Assembly: GCF_030252345.1 (NCBI RefSeq)
Contig: NZ_CP126980.1
Span: 5,409,501-5,473,500 of the forward strand
Reading direction: 5' to 3'
DNA length: 64,000 bases
Source of the DNA: Actinoplanes oblitus
GTDB lineage: Bacteria > Actinomycetota > Actinomycetes > Mycobacteriales > Micromonosporaceae
In this document: piece after piece, positions 54,201-63,378 of the stretch
How the letters are laid out: every line of letters begins with the position of its first letter
How positions within the stretch are numbered: the stretch's first letter is position 1
Translations under genes and position numbers: made by a program
Notes under the pieces: generated by a model
The model's database searches: none
What the model was told of the DNA's origin: nothing
What the model saw: only the letters and a program-made list of their open reading frames with translations

Positions 54201-54606
54201 CGGTGTGGTCCACCCAGGTCATCGCGATGGCGGACCAGGTGTCCCGGTCGTCGCCACGCAGCACCCGCAGCTTCGTCTCACCGTCGGTGCGCGACTCGTC
54301 GAGCTTTCCACGGGCGTACGAGAGGATGTTGCGCTGGTCCTTGCCCCGGGGCCGGCCCACCACTCCGCCGTTGGACGCCCCGTTGAAGGGAGTGGTGTGC
54401 GGCATGAGCAACGCGATGTACGAGTCCATCAGCGTCGACTTGCCCGATCCGGACCCTCCGCTGAGCAGGGTCGCGCCGGGCGCCAGCCGCAGGTGGTGAT
54501 AACCGTCGTAGCCACCCCAGTTGACCAGTTGCAGGTCCCGTGCCACCCACTGCTGGCCCCGCGACGCCGCCGGAACCAACCCGAACAGGGTGTCGATCAT
54601 GCTCAC
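51262..54606 (-). CDS. jetC: Wadjet type I subunit JetC (MksB), SMC-like ATPase
   Basis: A 1114-residue SMC-like ATPase. The Walker A is [17 protein letters not shown] (Lys56), followed by long heptad-type coiled coils and a hinge-like region (about 500-600). Near the C-terminus [17 protein letters not shown] is the ABC signature and [13 protein letters not shown] the Walker B. It loads on and extrudes DNA with JetA and JetB. Start is GTG 54606 (GTGA overlap with jetB, GAGG eight bases before); ATG 54600 is nearly as good and removes two residues. Length is typical of type I JetC. Confidence 0.93.
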   Translation of the reverse strand: MSMIDTLFGLVPAASRGQQWVARDLQLVNWGGYDGYHHLRLAPGATLLSGGSGSGKSTLMDSYIALLMPHTTPFNGASNGGVVGRPRGKDQRNILSYARGKLDESRTDGETKLRVLRGDDRDTWSAIAMTWVDHTGAEFTALRAWYVPSSARSLDDVVAVRATCDHGYQLRALEGPAGRKLARADVVATGLTWSETDRDFTARLHTTLGIGAAGDGNKAVALLGRIQAGQQITTVDALYKTMVLEEPSTLATADAVVQQFDELSGTRARMITARQQVKALTPIREHRRTIDDAASRMRSIDEIGSFTEAVSPAALWRHHRRLDLLRAVETDLDQRHRRARQELAETNAAVTAAEAQRDGVAAALRASGGDRMDTAQREIRVVEQRLGDVERARERLDRALATIDAEVATGADFAALVETARHALGDVDARRTAQNAYAEAVAERNEADRELKGLRAEHEAVKTRRGNIPTELHAARAMLAEAAGLTPDDLPFVGELIEVRTEFEPWREAFNLALGGFATRMLIDIGSLNRFREAINSVPTARRVQFEGVRTGLRDEVGLDGKTLPGRLDYRPSPFTAWLKAELARRFAFVCVDTPKLLPQYAKALTITGQTSEGGRGAHGGHGRANVLGFTNGRTLADLENRISGTRKRLDDAAEAVSRAEKDLNSLEARRTSYQNVTELSWDQVDVGAVRAERERWHRVLEEIRAGNPEIDQLQGQWDALKQQVRDLTERVGRQKEIVKALGDSWAATVDEVDSAQQVLDAAAASGAGLSEQHREYLETLFGSDPDSATPAESLTRFDADVKRAAERLRTDRQLATEMIGRSRKALADTFAMFLERWPNPNLGIDPDASYRDFDRLLTDLETSGLHELETEWRDSLLNLSGNDLTGLDSELAAAVREIRDRIDPVNRILAALPFADDNHRLRIDPQESHSATRARFRKELRDVRALIDQAATDDDRESAYRRMAKVIDRIRRTAPDFADLVDVRNHVRISAEKVDLDGGHVAVYDHIGEKSGGESQELVAFIVGAALRYQLGDAGAARPRYAPVFLDEALIKADAHFTGRAIGAWRGLGFQLIIGAPNDKHSAIEPHVDAEYLILKNANGRSWAKPLVGVPGE

Positions 54607-55250
54607 GCCGTGGCCTCGTTCTGTTCGCGCAGCCACTGGTTCAGCTCGGCGAGCTTCTCCCGGCTCAGCACCACCTCCACCATCGGGGTGATCCGGTACC
54701 GCCCGGCCGACTCCTCCGCGAGCAGCCCCTCGGTGGCCAGCCGCTGCACCGCGTTGCGCACCTCCTGCTGGCGCCGGGCCAGGTTGAGGTCGTGCGGGTC
54801 GAAGTAGGTCAGCACGGTCTGTTCCAGCTCCTCGATGTCCACTCGCGCGGACGTCTCACCAGTACCGCGCTCCCGTTGGAAGACTGTCCGCAGGTGCACC
54901 AGGACCAGCGTCTCGGCCCGGTTGTAGGGGTCGTCCTTGAGCAGGATCGGCACGTCCAGCTCCACCGGCCGCACCTGCTGCTTGTACGCGACGCCCCGAT
55001 CGCGGTCGACCACGAGACGGACGAACAGGTCGTGCATCCGTGACTCGATGATCTGCTGGTTCTCCAGCAGGGTGCGCCACTGCCCCGGGTTCTTCTCGGC
55101 GAGCAGGAACTTACGCCGTAACAACTGAACCAGCACCCGTCGTACGTCCGCGTCCAGCGTGCCCGCGTCGCCGGCGAACAGCTCGGCGGGATCCTCCTCC
55201 ATCGAGACCGGATCGATGAAACCGTCCTCGGCGTCGATCGCCTCACTCAT
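54603..55250 (-). CDS. jetB: Wadjet type I subunit JetB (MksE), DUF4194 KITE protein
   Basis: A 215-residue winged-helix KITE-like protein: [54 protein letters not shown], then [24 protein letters not shown]. This is the DUF4194 pattern. It bridges JetA and JetC. The ATG at 55250 overlaps the jetA stop by eight bases. An earlier in-frame ATG would lie deeper inside jetA. Confidence 0.92.
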   Translation of the reverse strand: MSEAIDAEDGFIDPVSMEEDPAELFAGDAGTLDADVRRVLVQLLRRKFLLAEKNPGQWRTLLENQQIIESRMHDLFVRLVVDRDRGVAYKQQVRPVELDVPILLKDDPYNRAETLVLVHLRTVFQRERGTGETSARVDIEELEQTVLTYFDPHDLNLARRQQEVRNAVQRLATEGLLAEESAGRYRITPMVEVVLSREKLAELNQWLREQNEATA

Positions 55251-56745
55251 CGCCACCGCTCCTGTCCGTGCCCCACGCATTCGCCGCCACCACGCCGCCG
55301 AGAGCGAACCGTCGCCGGCTGCGATCGGGTCGCACCGTGTCGACCACCCTCACCTCGCCGGTCTCGGTCATCCCGGCATCATGGGCGATCTCCAGCATCC
55401 CCAGCAGGTCGACCGGCCGATGGAGCTGCTCACCCGCTGCCGCGAACGCGGCCAGCACATCGACGCTGCCCGCCTCGCCGGCGAACGCCGCCAGGTGCGT
55501 GCGCAACTCGGCGTACCGCGGGCCACCCCACGCCCGCGTGTCCGCAGCCGGAAGGTCCTCGGTCGCGTCCCAGTCCCGCAACGGCGCGGGCGGCTGCGGC
55601 GGACGCGGGTCACTCGTCCGCTGCCGCAGGTGCCCCACGTCGGCGACCGGCAGACGCCGCAGCGGCTCCACGGCCTCGCCGCGGCGCGAACCGGGAACCC
55701 ACTTGTGCAGGCCCGACATCACATCCCTCAGCAGCTCGTCCACCTGGCGATCCCGCATCGGATCGTGGTTGCGCACCTGGGTGGTGATGACATGCGATGC
55801 CTGCCGCTGGGCGGCCAGCACCTCTCTGACCCCCTGCTCGATGCGCCGTGATATCTCGGTGAGTTCCCGCCGCTGCTGCTCCGGCAGCAGCTCGGTGAAC
55901 CGGTGCCGCAGCACGGTACGCAGCTGGCCCCACAGGACGTCGATCTGCGCCGGGTCACCGATCAGGCGCAACGCCCCCGCGAACGCGCGTCCTTCCGACG
56001 TCGCATCCAGGATCCGCTGCCCGCGCGCGAGGTACTCACGCAGCACCTCACCGGTCGGCCGGACATCGTGCCGCAACTCGGCGACGACGTCCCGCTGAAT
56101 GGCTTTGATCGACTCCGCCACCCGCGCGAAATCCGCGGGTAGCTCCCGCGCCAGGTGCAGCACGTTCTCGGCCGCCTCGAGCAGTTGCTCATCGCCGGCC
56201 GTCTCGACAGCGCCACCCTTCTCGAGCCGGGTCAGCTCCTTCTGCCGTTGCTGGATCTCCTCGTGCAGGCGCACCATCCGGGACATCAGGTCCGGATCAG
56301 CGTCCTGCGCGAGTCGCTCGATCGCCTCCAGCAGCGTCCTGACCCGCGACTCGGACACCCTGGTACGCGTCCCGCCCACCCGTCCGGCGACCTCGAGGGC
56401 GCCGACCCCGTACGCCGAGAGCCGGTACACCTCGACATCGTCGTCGGACACCTGCCGCACCAGCCACCCGGCCTGCACCCACTGCCGGCAGAGATCCCGC
56501 GCGTTCCCCGCCGGCAGCGGCTGACCGTCCTCGTCGCCGTAACCCGCGGCCCGCAGCTGATCGAGCGCGTCATTGATCTCCGCATGCACGTCCGCCACCG
56601 CCACCGCCGGGCGCTCCGCGGTGAAGACCATGGCCAGCACCGTCACCACGAACGGCGCGTGCGTCTGGTGGAGCAAGGCGAGCATCGGATTCTGGAACGC
56701 CCGGAGCGCTCCCTGGTAAGCGCCCTCAACCCCTCGTGTAACCAT
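55243..56745 (-). CDS. jetA: Wadjet type I subunit JetA (MksF), DUF3375 kleisin
   Basis: A 500-residue DUF3375 protein that acts as the kleisin of the SMC complex. It starts [17 protein letters not shown], then [24 protein letters not shown] helical central region follows ([44 protein letters not shown]) and a C-terminal winged-helix-type part. The ATG is preceded by TAGGCT about nine bases upstream, so it may be leaderless. It is the first gene of jetABCD. The 238-base gap to the upstream serine hydrolase gene shows no coding sequence I can assign. Confidence 0.92.
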   Translation of the reverse strand: MVTRGVEGAYQGALRAFQNPMLALLHQTHAPFVVTVLAMVFTAERPAVAVADVHAEINDALDQLRAAGYGDEDGQPLPAGNARDLCRQWVQAGWLVRQVSDDDVEVYRLSAYGVGALEVAGRVGGTRTRVSESRVRTLLEAIERLAQDADPDLMSRMVRLHEEIQQRQKELTRLEKGGAVETAGDEQLLEAAENVLHLARELPADFARVAESIKAIQRDVVAELRHDVRPTGEVLREYLARGQRILDATSEGRAFAGALRLIGDPAQIDVLWGQLRTVLRHRFTELLPEQQRRELTEISRRIEQGVREVLAAQRQASHVITTQVRNHDPMRDRQVDELLRDVMSGLHKWVPGSRRGEAVEPLRRLPVADVGHLRQRTSDPRPPQPPAPLRDWDATEDLPAADTRAWGGPRYAELRTHLAAFAGEAGSVDVLAAFAAAGEQLHRPVDLLGMLEIAHDAGMTETGEVRVVDTVRPDRSRRRFALGGVVAANAWGTDRSGGDE

Positions 56746-56983
56746 CAAGCAGGTAGCCTACGGTGCGGGTACGACACGGCCGGTCTCGGCGTTCACCGCC
56801 ACGCGGACGGTCAGTACTTGGGTGTACCCGGACCCCGTCGTAGCCGGCCGTCAGCCTGGCACCGGAGTAGGTGCGGGGTGCGAGCCGTTCTCCTGGTGGA
56901 CCAGCACGCCGACACTTCGTCCAGCATGGTCCGCAGTCCCCGCATCGTGGCCGGGAATCCGAGTGCCGCCCAGCTCGGCGAGC

Positions 56984-58267
56984 TCAGAAGTAGCGCGAGT
57001 AGAGATCGGTCGTGGGCCACGAGGTGACCTGGCCGGCGGCTGTCCAGAGCGCCGCGTCGATGTCGCCGTAGTCGAGTCCGGAGATGTCGTCGCGCTGGTT
57101 GAACAGCGCCGCCCAACTCATCCCGTGGTAAGTACGCACCAGCAGGGTGTAGGTTCCCGGCAGGCTGCCGGTGTGCCAGGTGTTGCGGCCCGACCCCCCA
57201 GTGACCGGCCGTACCTGCCAGCCGAGACCGTAATACCAGCCGTCCGCGTTGACGCCGATGCCGGGCTGCGCGAAGACCTGGCCGATCGCGGTTCTACCCA
57301 GCACCGCTCCGGCCTTGTCGAACACCGACGCCCAGCGCACCATGTCGACGGCCGAGGCGATCCAGCCACCGTGCGCCTCCATCAGCCGCATGCTGAACGT
57401 GCCGTACGGGGCGGCCACGGTAGCGCCGGTCTCGTCGAGCACGGTGGTGCCGGTGTACTGCGACACGTACGGCACCTCGCCCGGATGCCTGGCGATGCTC
57501 CAGCCTTGCGCCATCCGGGTGATGCCCAGCGGCGCCAACAGCTTCTGCCGCACGTACGTGGCGTACGGAAGTCCGCTGGCCCGTTCGATCACCCGGCCCG
57601 CGAGGTGGTAGCCGAAGTTGCTGTAGACCGCCTTCGTGCCCGGGTCGAAGTCCAGTGGCTGCCCGGACATGTACGTGACCACGTCCGTGGGGCGCAGCTC
57701 CATCGGCACGCCCAGCGCCCTGGCGATCACCCGGTCGTTGAACTGCGGGTCCGGCGAGACCGTCCGATCCCAGCCCGCGGTGTGCTGCAGCAGCTGCTGC
57801 AAGGTGATCTTGTCGATGCGCGGGTCCCGGGTCCGGCCGGCCGGCGGCGTGAGGTCGGCGACCGTGGCGACCCTGGTGCCGAGGGTCAGCTTGCCGTCCT
57901 GTACCAGCTTCACGATGGCGGCCGCGGTCAGCGACTTGGACAGGCTGGCGATCCGGAACAGTGACGTGGGCTGCACGTTCAGCGTGCTGTCGGCGCTCCA
58001 GCGGTAGCCGCGGGCGAGCACCAACCGCCCCTTGTAGGTCACGGCGAGCTGCCCGGCGGTGATGTCCCGCGCCTGCATGAACGCCTTCATGGTGTTGTCG
58101 AAGGGTGTCAGGGCAGGCACCGTGGTGCCGGTCGCCTTCCACATCTTGGCACCTGTCGTTCCCGCCGACGCGGCCCGCAACCCGCCGTACGTGGCGGCGC
58201 CGAATCCGGCCGCCACGGCAAGCCTGCCCAGAGAACGCCGGCTGATTCGATTCTCCCGTTCGGTCAC
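56984..58267 (-). CDS. Tat-exported serine hydrolase, beta-lactamase class C family
   Basis: A 427-residue esterase/peptidase of the Beta-lactamase (PF00144) family. An N-terminal twin-arginine signal is present (RISRRSLGRLAVAAGFG, Arg10-Arg11). The SxxK motif is SLSK (Ser108, Lys111), the YxN motif is in VYSNFGYH and the third conserved region is near NTWHTGSLPGT. It resembles D-aminopeptidases and esterases more than true beta-lactamases. The GTG start at 58267 has no clear ribosome site. It is not operon-linked to the Wadjet genes by overlap. Substrate is unknown. Confidence 0.88.
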   Translation of the reverse strand: MTERENRISRRSLGRLAVAAGFGAATYGGLRAASAGTTGAKMWKATGTTVPALTPFDNTMKAFMQARDITAGQLAVTYKGRLVLARGYRWSADSTLNVQPTSLFRIASLSKSLTAAAIVKLVQDGKLTLGTRVATVADLTPPAGRTRDPRIDKITLQQLLQHTAGWDRTVSPDPQFNDRVIARALGVPMELRPTDVVTYMSGQPLDFDPGTKAVYSNFGYHLAGRVIERASGLPYATYVRQKLLAPLGITRMAQGWSIARHPGEVPYVSQYTGTTVLDETGATVAAPYGTFSMRLMEAHGGWIASAVDMVRWASVFDKAGAVLGRTAIGQVFAQPGIGVNADGWYYGLGWQVRPVTGGSGRNTWHTGSLPGTYTLLVRTYHGMSWAALFNQRDDISGLDYGDIDAALWTAAGQVTSWPTTDLYSRYF

Positions 58268-58583
58268 GACCGACCATGATGCCCGACGCGCGCGCCACAG
58301 TGGACACCGATTGCCCGAATCTTGATCCTTACCGCGCGTCGAGCTCGTCGCCGAGGACGAACAGCGCGATGAAGTGCCACAGCGGCGTTCCTCGACATCC
58401 GCTCTCCGGCGCACCTGCCGTCAGCCTCATCCTCAACGCCGACATCGACACTCCGCGCGCCTGGGCCGTCGGCACCGGCCGGCTGGCCGTCCCGGGACAG
58501 CGGTGCCGGCAGCCGGCCGGTCTTCTCCACCGAGCCGTGATCGGTCATAACAATGGTCAGAGGCAGCCGGGCAGTCGGGCCGC
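58268..58583. other. 316-base gap with hairpin and possible decayed ORF
   Basis: No gene with clear family features. A minus-strand frame reads MTDHGSVEKTGRLPAP and another ends TPLWHFIALFVLGDELDAR before a TAA. Both could be parts of a degenerate gene, but neither has an obvious homologue I can name. A strong inverted repeat at 58474-58521 is the only firm element. Confidence 0.5.
58474..58521 (-). terminator. Terminator/cruciform downstream of the PIG-L gene
   Basis: A perfect 12-bp stem (ACCGGCCGGCTG / CAGCCGGCCGGT) around a 24-base loop that itself contains the palindrome GTCCCGGGAC. It lies 63 bases past the minus-strand stop of the PIG-L gene. Confidence 0.6.
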
Positions 58584-59417
58584 TCAGCGCAGTCCCGCGA
58601 ACAGGTCGTCCTCGGGCAGCGGCGCACCGGTCGTGTCGTGCACCCGCAGGAACGTCTCGACCCCCATCAGCTCGGTGAAACGCTCCTTGCCCATGCGCAG
58701 GAACTGGATGTTCTCGCTCTGGCTGGCGTGCGCCGCGAGCGCGTCGTACTTCTGGCCGCCGAACGCCCGGACGTCCACCCAAGTGGTGATCTCCGCATCG
58801 GGCAGGCCGAGCTGCGGGGCCGCGTCGTCCCCGGCCACTTCGGCCTCCGCCCAGTCGACCCCCAACTCGCGCAGCGCCTCGCCGAAGGCGGCCATCGCCG
58901 AGTGCGGCGCGGTCGTCCAGTAGACCTTGGCCGGAACGCCGGTCATGGCCACCGCCGCCATGGTGACGCGGTGCGCCTGAATGTGGTCGGGATGCCCGTA
59001 GAAGCCGTTCTCGTCGTAGGTGACGATGACGTCAGGCTCGTACCGTCGGATCTGTTCGGCGAGCCGGTTCGCCGCCTCGGTGATCGGTGTGCTCCAGAAG
59101 GAGCCGGGCGCGTCGTTGCCCGGCCAGCCCATCATCCCGGAGTCGGCGTAGCCGAGCAGCTCAAGGTGCGTGACCTTGAGCGCGGCGCAGCTGGCCTCGA
59201 GTTCCTCGCGACGCATCGCGGCCACCGCCACCGGATCATGCCCCGGTTCACCCGGTTTGACCCCGCCCGGCCCGTCCCCGCAGCGGCCGTCGGTACACGT
59301 CACGAGCACTGTCGTGACGCCCTCCGCGGCATAGCGGGCGAGCACCCCGCCGGTGCCGGTCGCCTCGTCGTCGGGATGGGCGTGCACCGCCATCAATGTC
59401 AGGGATCGATCAACCAT
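58584..59417 (-). CDS. PIG-L family deacetylase (mycothiol conjugate amidase-like)
   Basis: A 277-residue zinc hydrolase of the LmbE/PIG-L family. It has the metal motif VHAHPDDEATGTGG, a TCTDGRCGDGPGG loop and the second site in YDENGFYGHPDHIQAHR. The pattern is that of MshB/Mca enzymes of mycothiol metabolism, closer to Mca by eye. It cleaves N-acetylglucosaminyl amides or mycothiol S-conjugates for detoxification. It stands alone, without a clear operon partner. The ATG at 59417 follows TAAGGTGTCGGC on the minus strand, possibly leaderless. Confidence 0.87.
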   Translation of the reverse strand: MVDRSLTLMAVHAHPDDEATGTGGVLARYAAEGVTTVLVTCTDGRCGDGPGGVKPGEPGHDPVAVAAMRREELEASCAALKVTHLELLGYADSGMMGWPGNDAPGSFWSTPITEAANRLAEQIRRYEPDVIVTYDENGFYGHPDHIQAHRVTMAAVAMTGVPAKVYWTTAPHSAMAAFGEALRELGVDWAEAEVAGDDAAPQLGLPDAEITTWVDVRAFGGQKYDALAAHASQSENIQFLRMGKERFTELMGVETFLRVHDTTGAPLPEDDLFAGLR

Positions 59418-59536
59418 GCCGACACCTTACGGCTGCCGGCTCCACTCACCTCCGGGGCACCGACGGTGCGCGATGGCAGTGCGCTACAACGACCCCGACC
59501 AGATACGGCCTTAGCCGACCGGCTCTCCGCGCATAT

Positions 59537-59549
59537 ACCTATAATAGGT
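59537..59549 (+). promoter_or_regulatory. AT-rich promoter of the PAS histidine kinase with inverted repeat
   Basis: A perfect TATAAT (59540-59545) is embedded in the inverted repeat ACCTAT-A-ATAGGT (59537-59549), in an A/T-rich island very unlike the rest of the window. The ATG lies 38 bases past the -10. No clear -35 or ribosome site is seen. Confidence 0.6.
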
Positions 59550-59582
59550 TACAAATCGTCTAGACCTCGATCGAGATTTGAC

Positions 59583-61670
59583 ATGCGTCTCGCTCGGCTT
59601 CCCCAGATACTGGGGTGGCGGTTCGTCGCCGCGCCCCTGGCCGTGTGGCTCGCGCTCGCCTGCGCCGGCACAGCGGGGCTGGTCCTGGCGGAGCGTTCCA
59701 GCCACACCTCGCTGGTCCAGCGGTTCGACCTCCGGGTCGGGCTGGTGGCCGACTTCGTCACCTCCTACGTGACCGACCTCATCGACCGCGAACGCGTCCA
59801 GGCGGCGGCTTTCCTGACCGAACGGAAGGTGCCCGAACGTGAGTTCAGCCGCGCGGTGAACAGCTTCGGCTATCCCGCGGCGGTGCTGCTCGACGCCCGC
59901 GGCCGCGTGCTGCACCTGACGCCACCGGATTCCGCGCTGATCGGCAAGGACCTCACCGACCGGTACCCGCACCTGCGCACCGCCGTACGCGAGGGTCGTC
60001 CGGCGGTGTCGCCCGTCGTACCTTCGGCCGCGCGCGGGGTGCCGGTTGTGGCCTTCGCCGTGCCCTTCGACACCCCCTACGGCCGGCGGGTCTTCTCCGG
60101 CGCTGTCGCGATCGCCGACGGCCCGCTGGCCGCCTATCTGACCACGGCGGTCCCGTTGCCCGAGGTGAAGCTGCACCTGATCGACGCGGTGGGCGCGATC
60201 GTGGCGGCCAACCACACCGAGGTCAGGCGGGTGACCACCCTGGCCGAACACGAGCCGGTCCTCGCCGCCGCCCGCGGGGCGGGGCGGAGCCGGTTCCGTC
60301 AGGGCGGTCAGTGGTGGCGGCAGCTCTCTCGCACCATTCCCGGTACCCCGTGGCAGTTGTCGGCCGCCGTCCCGGAAGGCGTCCTCTACGCTCCGGCCAC
60401 GAACGGCCAGGTCGCCGGGCGGGCCGCGCTGGTCACCGCCTCGCTGGTGGGACTGCTGGTGGTCGCCCTGACCGCCCGCGGCCGCCGTGACCAGCGCGAG
60501 CTGCAGGCCAGCGAGCAGCGGTTCCGGATGGTGTTCGACAACTCCCGGATCGGGATGTTCCTCACCGACCCGGCGGGAAACTTCGTCCGGGTCAACCGGG
60601 CGCTGTGCAACATGCTGGGTCGCAGCGAGTCCGAGCTGCTGGGCCACAGTTTCACCCAGTTCACCCACCCGGACGACCTCGAGGAGTGCCTGGCGTACGC
60701 CGACGCCTGCCTGACCGGCCGCGCGGACAGTTTCCTCGTGGACAAGCGCTACCTGCACACCGACGGGCACGTCATCGAGACCACGGTCACCGCCACCCTG
60801 CTGCGCGATCAGCACGGCCAGCCGCAGTACTTCGCGACCCAGATCATCGACATCACGGAACGCCGCACGATGGAACGCGCCCGCGAACGCGACGAGGCCG
60901 CGCTCGCCGAGCACGCCGAACGGCTGCAACGCGCCAACGGGCAGATGGCCGACTTCATCGCGATGCTGACCCACGACGTCCGGCAGCCGTTGGCCACCAT
61001 CGTCTCCGGCGGCGAGATGCTGCTGGAGGAGTGGTGCGACATCCCCGACGAGACGAAGCACTACTATCTGCGCCGGATGACCACGGCCGGGCACCGCGCG
61101 GAGCAACTGGTCAGTGAGATCCTCACCCTGGCACAGCTGGACGACGGTGCGCTGACCGCCCGGCCGGCCCGTGTCGACGTGGCCCACGCCGTTCGCGAGG
61201 CCGTCAACGCCCAGGGCTGCGACCCGCTGAACCCGATCAGGGTGACCGCCGGCGACCAGGTCAGCGCGTTCGCCGACCCGGTCCACCTCCAGTTGGTGCT
61301 CGGCAACCTGTTGGGCAACGCGACCAAGTACGGCGCTCCGCCCGTCGAGGTCACCGTCACCGACGACCCGGCCTGGGTCAGGGTCGAGGTCAGTGACCAC
61401 GGTGAGGGCGTACCGGAGGAGTTCGTGCCCACCATGTTCGAACGGTTCACCCGCGCCGACAGTGGGGTGGCCACCACCAAGCCGGGCACCGGGCTGGGGC
61501 TCTACCTGGTGCGGCAGCTCGCCGAGGCCAGTGGCGCGACGGTCGCGTACCGGTCGAACCAGCCACACGGCGCCACTTTCGTGCTGGCGCTGCCCCGGAC
61601 CCCGTTCGGGCGCGGCCTGTCGGCGGGGACGGCCGTGGAGCCGGGCGTCATCCCGGTCGGCGCGAACTGA
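59583..61670 (+). CDS. Membrane sensor histidine kinase with PAS domain
   Basis: A 695-residue kinase. TM1 (about 12-36) precedes an extracytoplasmic sensor of the dCache/double-PDC type (about 40-270) with VQRFDLRVGLVADFVTSYVTD, followed by TM2 near 280-300. A PAS domain (about 312-425, FRMVFDNSRIGMFLTDPAGNFVRVNRALCNMLGRS) and a short helix lead to HisKA (phosphoacceptor His464 in AMLTHDVRQPLATI) and HATPase_c (NLLGNATKYG, DHGEGVP, GTGLGLYLVRQLAEASG). No response regulator is adjacent. It may join an orphan regulator elsewhere. The ATG at 59583 begins just before TM1. Confidence 0.93.
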   Translation: MRLARLPQILGWRFVAAPLAVWLALACAGTAGLVLAERSSHTSLVQRFDLRVGLVADFVTSYVTDLIDRERVQAAAFLTERKVPEREFSRAVNSFGYPAAVLLDARGRVLHLTPPDSALIGKDLTDRYPHLRTAVREGRPAVSPVVPSAARGVPVVAFAVPFDTPYGRRVFSGAVAIADGPLAAYLTTAVPLPEVKLHLIDAVGAIVAANHTEVRRVTTLAEHEPVLAAARGAGRSRFRQGGQWWRQLSRTIPGTPWQLSAAVPEGVLYAPATNGQVAGRAALVTASLVGLLVVALTARGRRDQRELQASEQRFRMVFDNSRIGMFLTDPAGNFVRVNRALCNMLGRSESELLGHSFTQFTHPDDLEECLAYADACLTGRADSFLVDKRYLHTDGHVIETTVTATLLRDQHGQPQYFATQIIDITERRTMERARERDEAALAEHAERLQRANGQMADFIAMLTHDVRQPLATIVSGGEMLLEEWCDIPDETKHYYLRRMTTAGHRAEQLVSEILTLAQLDDGALTARPARVDVAHAVREAVNAQGCDPLNPIRVTAGDQVSAFADPVHLQLVLGNLLGNATKYGAPPVEVTVTDDPAWVRVEVSDHGEGVPEEFVPTMFERFTRADSGVATTKPGTGLGLYLVRQLAEASGATVAYRSNQPHGATFVLALPRTPFGRGLSAGTAVEPGVIPVGAN

Positions 61671-61690
61671 CCGCCCGCCGGCCCGGTCGC

Positions 61691-61730
61691 CGTGCCGGCC
61701 ACCGGCTGGGTTCGCCGAGACGCCGGCACG
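61691..61730. terminator. Hairpin between convergent genes
   Basis: A 9-bp stem CGTGCCGGC / GCCGGCACG with a 22-base loop, between the histidine kinase stop and the alpha/beta-hydrolase stop. Confidence 0.55.
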
Positions 61731-61746
61731 CGGACGACTGTGGCAC

Positions 61747-62757
61747 TCACGCCAGCTTCCGCAGGTATTCGCGGTAGGTGTCGAGCACGCCGCCCGCGAG
61801 CAGCGCCCGTGGCCACAGGACCGCGGTGGCCAGGCCGACCACATCGGACTCCTCCATGACCGGCCGGGCCAGCGAGTGCATGCTGTCGAACCGGGTGACC
61901 GTCACCCGGTCTCCGAGGATCCTCCGGTACGTCGCCCGTGTCTCCTCCGTGTCGACGTTGCGGTCGTGGCGGCCCAGCATGAGCAGGACCGGCAGATGCC
62001 GGCCGGCCATGGCGTGCAGGTCGGCCGTGGCGTCCGCGGTGTAGTTGCGGGTGACGAACCGCCACCGCGCCGCGCTCATCGGCTCCGGGTCGCCGCTGCC
62101 GGCCAGGTACGTGTCGTAGTCGGCGTGGTCGTCGAGCAGCCGCCGGGTGCGTTCGCTGACGGCGATGACGCGCTCCCGTTCCGCGGCGTCCGCCCCGTCG
62201 TGGTCGAGTTCCGCGAGCAGGTTGTAGCGGCCCTGCCGCAACCAGTTGATCGCGGGGCCGACCGCCACGACGGCCTTGATGTCGTCCCGCGTCGCGGCGA
62301 GCTTGGGGAGCACCCAGCCGGCCTGGCTGGCTCCCCACAGGACCACCGGACCGGCGGGGACGTCCGGCTGCCCGCGGACGTGGTCGATGACCGCCCCGGC
62401 CTCGGCGGCCCGATCGGCCATGCTCTGCGAGAGCCAGTCACCCGTGGAGCCGCCGATCCCCGGTTTGCTCCAGGACAGCGTCGCGAACCCGGCGTCGGCG
62501 GCCGCCTCGAACCACGGGCGGTACAGCCCGTCATGGGTCGCCTCGACCGGACCGTCGCCGTGGACCATGACCACCAGGCCGCGGGCCGGGTCGCGCGGGG
62601 GCAGCGTCAGCACGGCGTCCAGACTGCCGCCGGCCACCGGCACGCTCAGCCGCCTTTCCCGCATCCGGTAGTCGTTGCCGATCAGGGTGACGACGACACC
62701 CGTGCCGAGGAGAACGATCATCGCGCACAACACTCGTAGAGCTATCTTCTTTCGCAC
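61747..62757 (-). CDS. Alpha/beta hydrolase with N-terminal membrane anchor
   Basis: A 336-residue hydrolase. A hydrophobic N-terminal helix (ALRVLCAMIVLLGTGVVVTLIG, about 5-28) should anchor it or act as an uncleaved signal. The fold includes VVMVHGDGPVEATHDG (oxyanion HG), the nucleophile elbow GASQAG (Ser), LLMLGRHDRNVD (Asp) and DSMHSLARP (His). It fits a dienelactone hydrolase/peptidase S9-like esterase. The GTG start and the divergent GNAT gene share a 30-base region with back-to-back -10-like boxes. Confidence 0.87.
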   Translation of the reverse strand: MRKKIALRVLCAMIVLLGTGVVVTLIGNDYRMRERRLSVPVAGGSLDAVLTLPPRDPARGLVVMVHGDGPVEATHDGLYRPWFEAAADAGFATLSWSKPGIGGSTGDWLSQSMADRAAEAGAVIDHVRGQPDVPAGPVVLWGASQAGWVLPKLAATRDDIKAVVAVGPAINWLRQGRYNLLAELDHDGADAAERERVIAVSERTRRLLDDHADYDTYLAGSGDPEPMSAARWRFVTRNYTADATADLHAMAGRHLPVLLMLGRHDRNVDTEETRATYRRILGDRVTVTRFDSMHSLARPVMEESDVVGLATAVLWPRALLAGGVLDTYREYLRKLA

Positions 62758-62774
62758 GGTCGTAGCGTACGCGA

Positions 62775-62780
62775 TAGAAT
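62775..62780 (+). promoter_or_regulatory. Leaderless -10 box of the GNAT gene
   Basis: TAGAAT ends seven bases before the ATG at 62788. There is no ribosome site, so transcription should begin at or near the start codon. Confidence 0.45.
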
Positions 62781-62787
62781 CAAGCGC

Positions 62788-63378
62788 ATGACGACACTGG
62801 CGATCGGGAATGGATTCACCGAGGCGGAGCGAGCCCGGGTCGGCGCGCTGTACTGGGAGGCGTTCGGCCGCAAGCTGCGCCCGGCCTTCGGCGACAGTGC
62901 CATCGGGTCGGCGCAGGTGACGGCCGCGCTCACGGCCGACCGGATGCTGGTGGCCCGCAGCGACGGCGAGGTGGTCGGCGTGTGCGGCTACCACCGGGAC
63001 GGCCGCGGCGCCGCCGACCTGTCGTGGGGCCGCCTGCGGCGCGCGCTCGGCACGCCGGCCGCGCTGCGCGCCCTGCTGGTCCTCGCCCCGCTCGACCGGC
63101 GGGAGCGGCCCGGCGTGCTGGTCCTCGACGGGATCTGCGTCGACGCCGGGCAGCGCGGACGGGGCGTCGGTTCCGCGCTGCTGTCCGCCGCCGTCGAGCG
63201 GGCCCGCCACTACCATGATCAATGGGTGCAGCTCTCCGTCGTCGACACCAACCCCCGCGCCGAGGCGCTGTACCGGCGGCTCGGGTTCCGCGCCGTCGGC
63301 GAGGGCTCGCTCGGCGCCCTCGGCCAGGTGTACGGCTTCCAGCGCTTCACGACGATGCGGAAGAAGGTCGGCGAGTGA
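62788..63378 (+). CDS. GNAT-family N-acetyltransferase
   Basis: A 196-residue GNAT. The acetyl-CoA loop is VLDGICVDAGQRGRGVGSALLSAAVERA (about 111-138), with QLSVVDTNPRAEALYRRLGFRAVGEG as the C-terminal strand-helix. The substrate is unknown. Leaderless start after TAGAAT. Its stop overlaps the start of the PaaX-like gene (GTGA), so the two are coupled. Confidence 0.9.
   Translation: MTTLAIGNGFTEAERARVGALYWEAFGRKLRPAFGDSAIGSAQVTAALTADRMLVARSDGEVVGVCGYHRDGRGAADLSWGRLRRALGTPAALRALLVLAPLDRRERPGVLVLDGICVDAGQRGRGVGSALLSAAVERARHYHDQWVQLSVVDTNPRAEALYRRLGFRAVGEGSLGALGQVYGFQRFTTMRKKVGE

Noticed and set aside
51586..54807. 1073-codon plus-strand open frame opposite jetC
   Set aside because: Antisense shadow. 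The composition is dominated by Arg, Val, Gly and Asp with no fold signals, and jetC carries Walker A/B and ABC signature on the other strand.
56746..56983. Coding frame ALGFPATMRGLRTMLDEV between jetA and the serine hydrolase
   Set aside because: Short, without a ribosome site or recognisable family. I could not distinguish it from chance in GC-rich DNA.
56984..58267. Serine hydrolase as a true beta-lactamase
   Set aside because: SxxK and YxN are present, but so they are in esterases and D-aminopeptidases. No class C-specific features were seen.
58638..59582. N-terminal extension of the PAS kinase to 58638
   Set aside because: It is the antisense of the PIG-L gene. The kinase ATG at 59583 precedes TM1 and has its own promoter.
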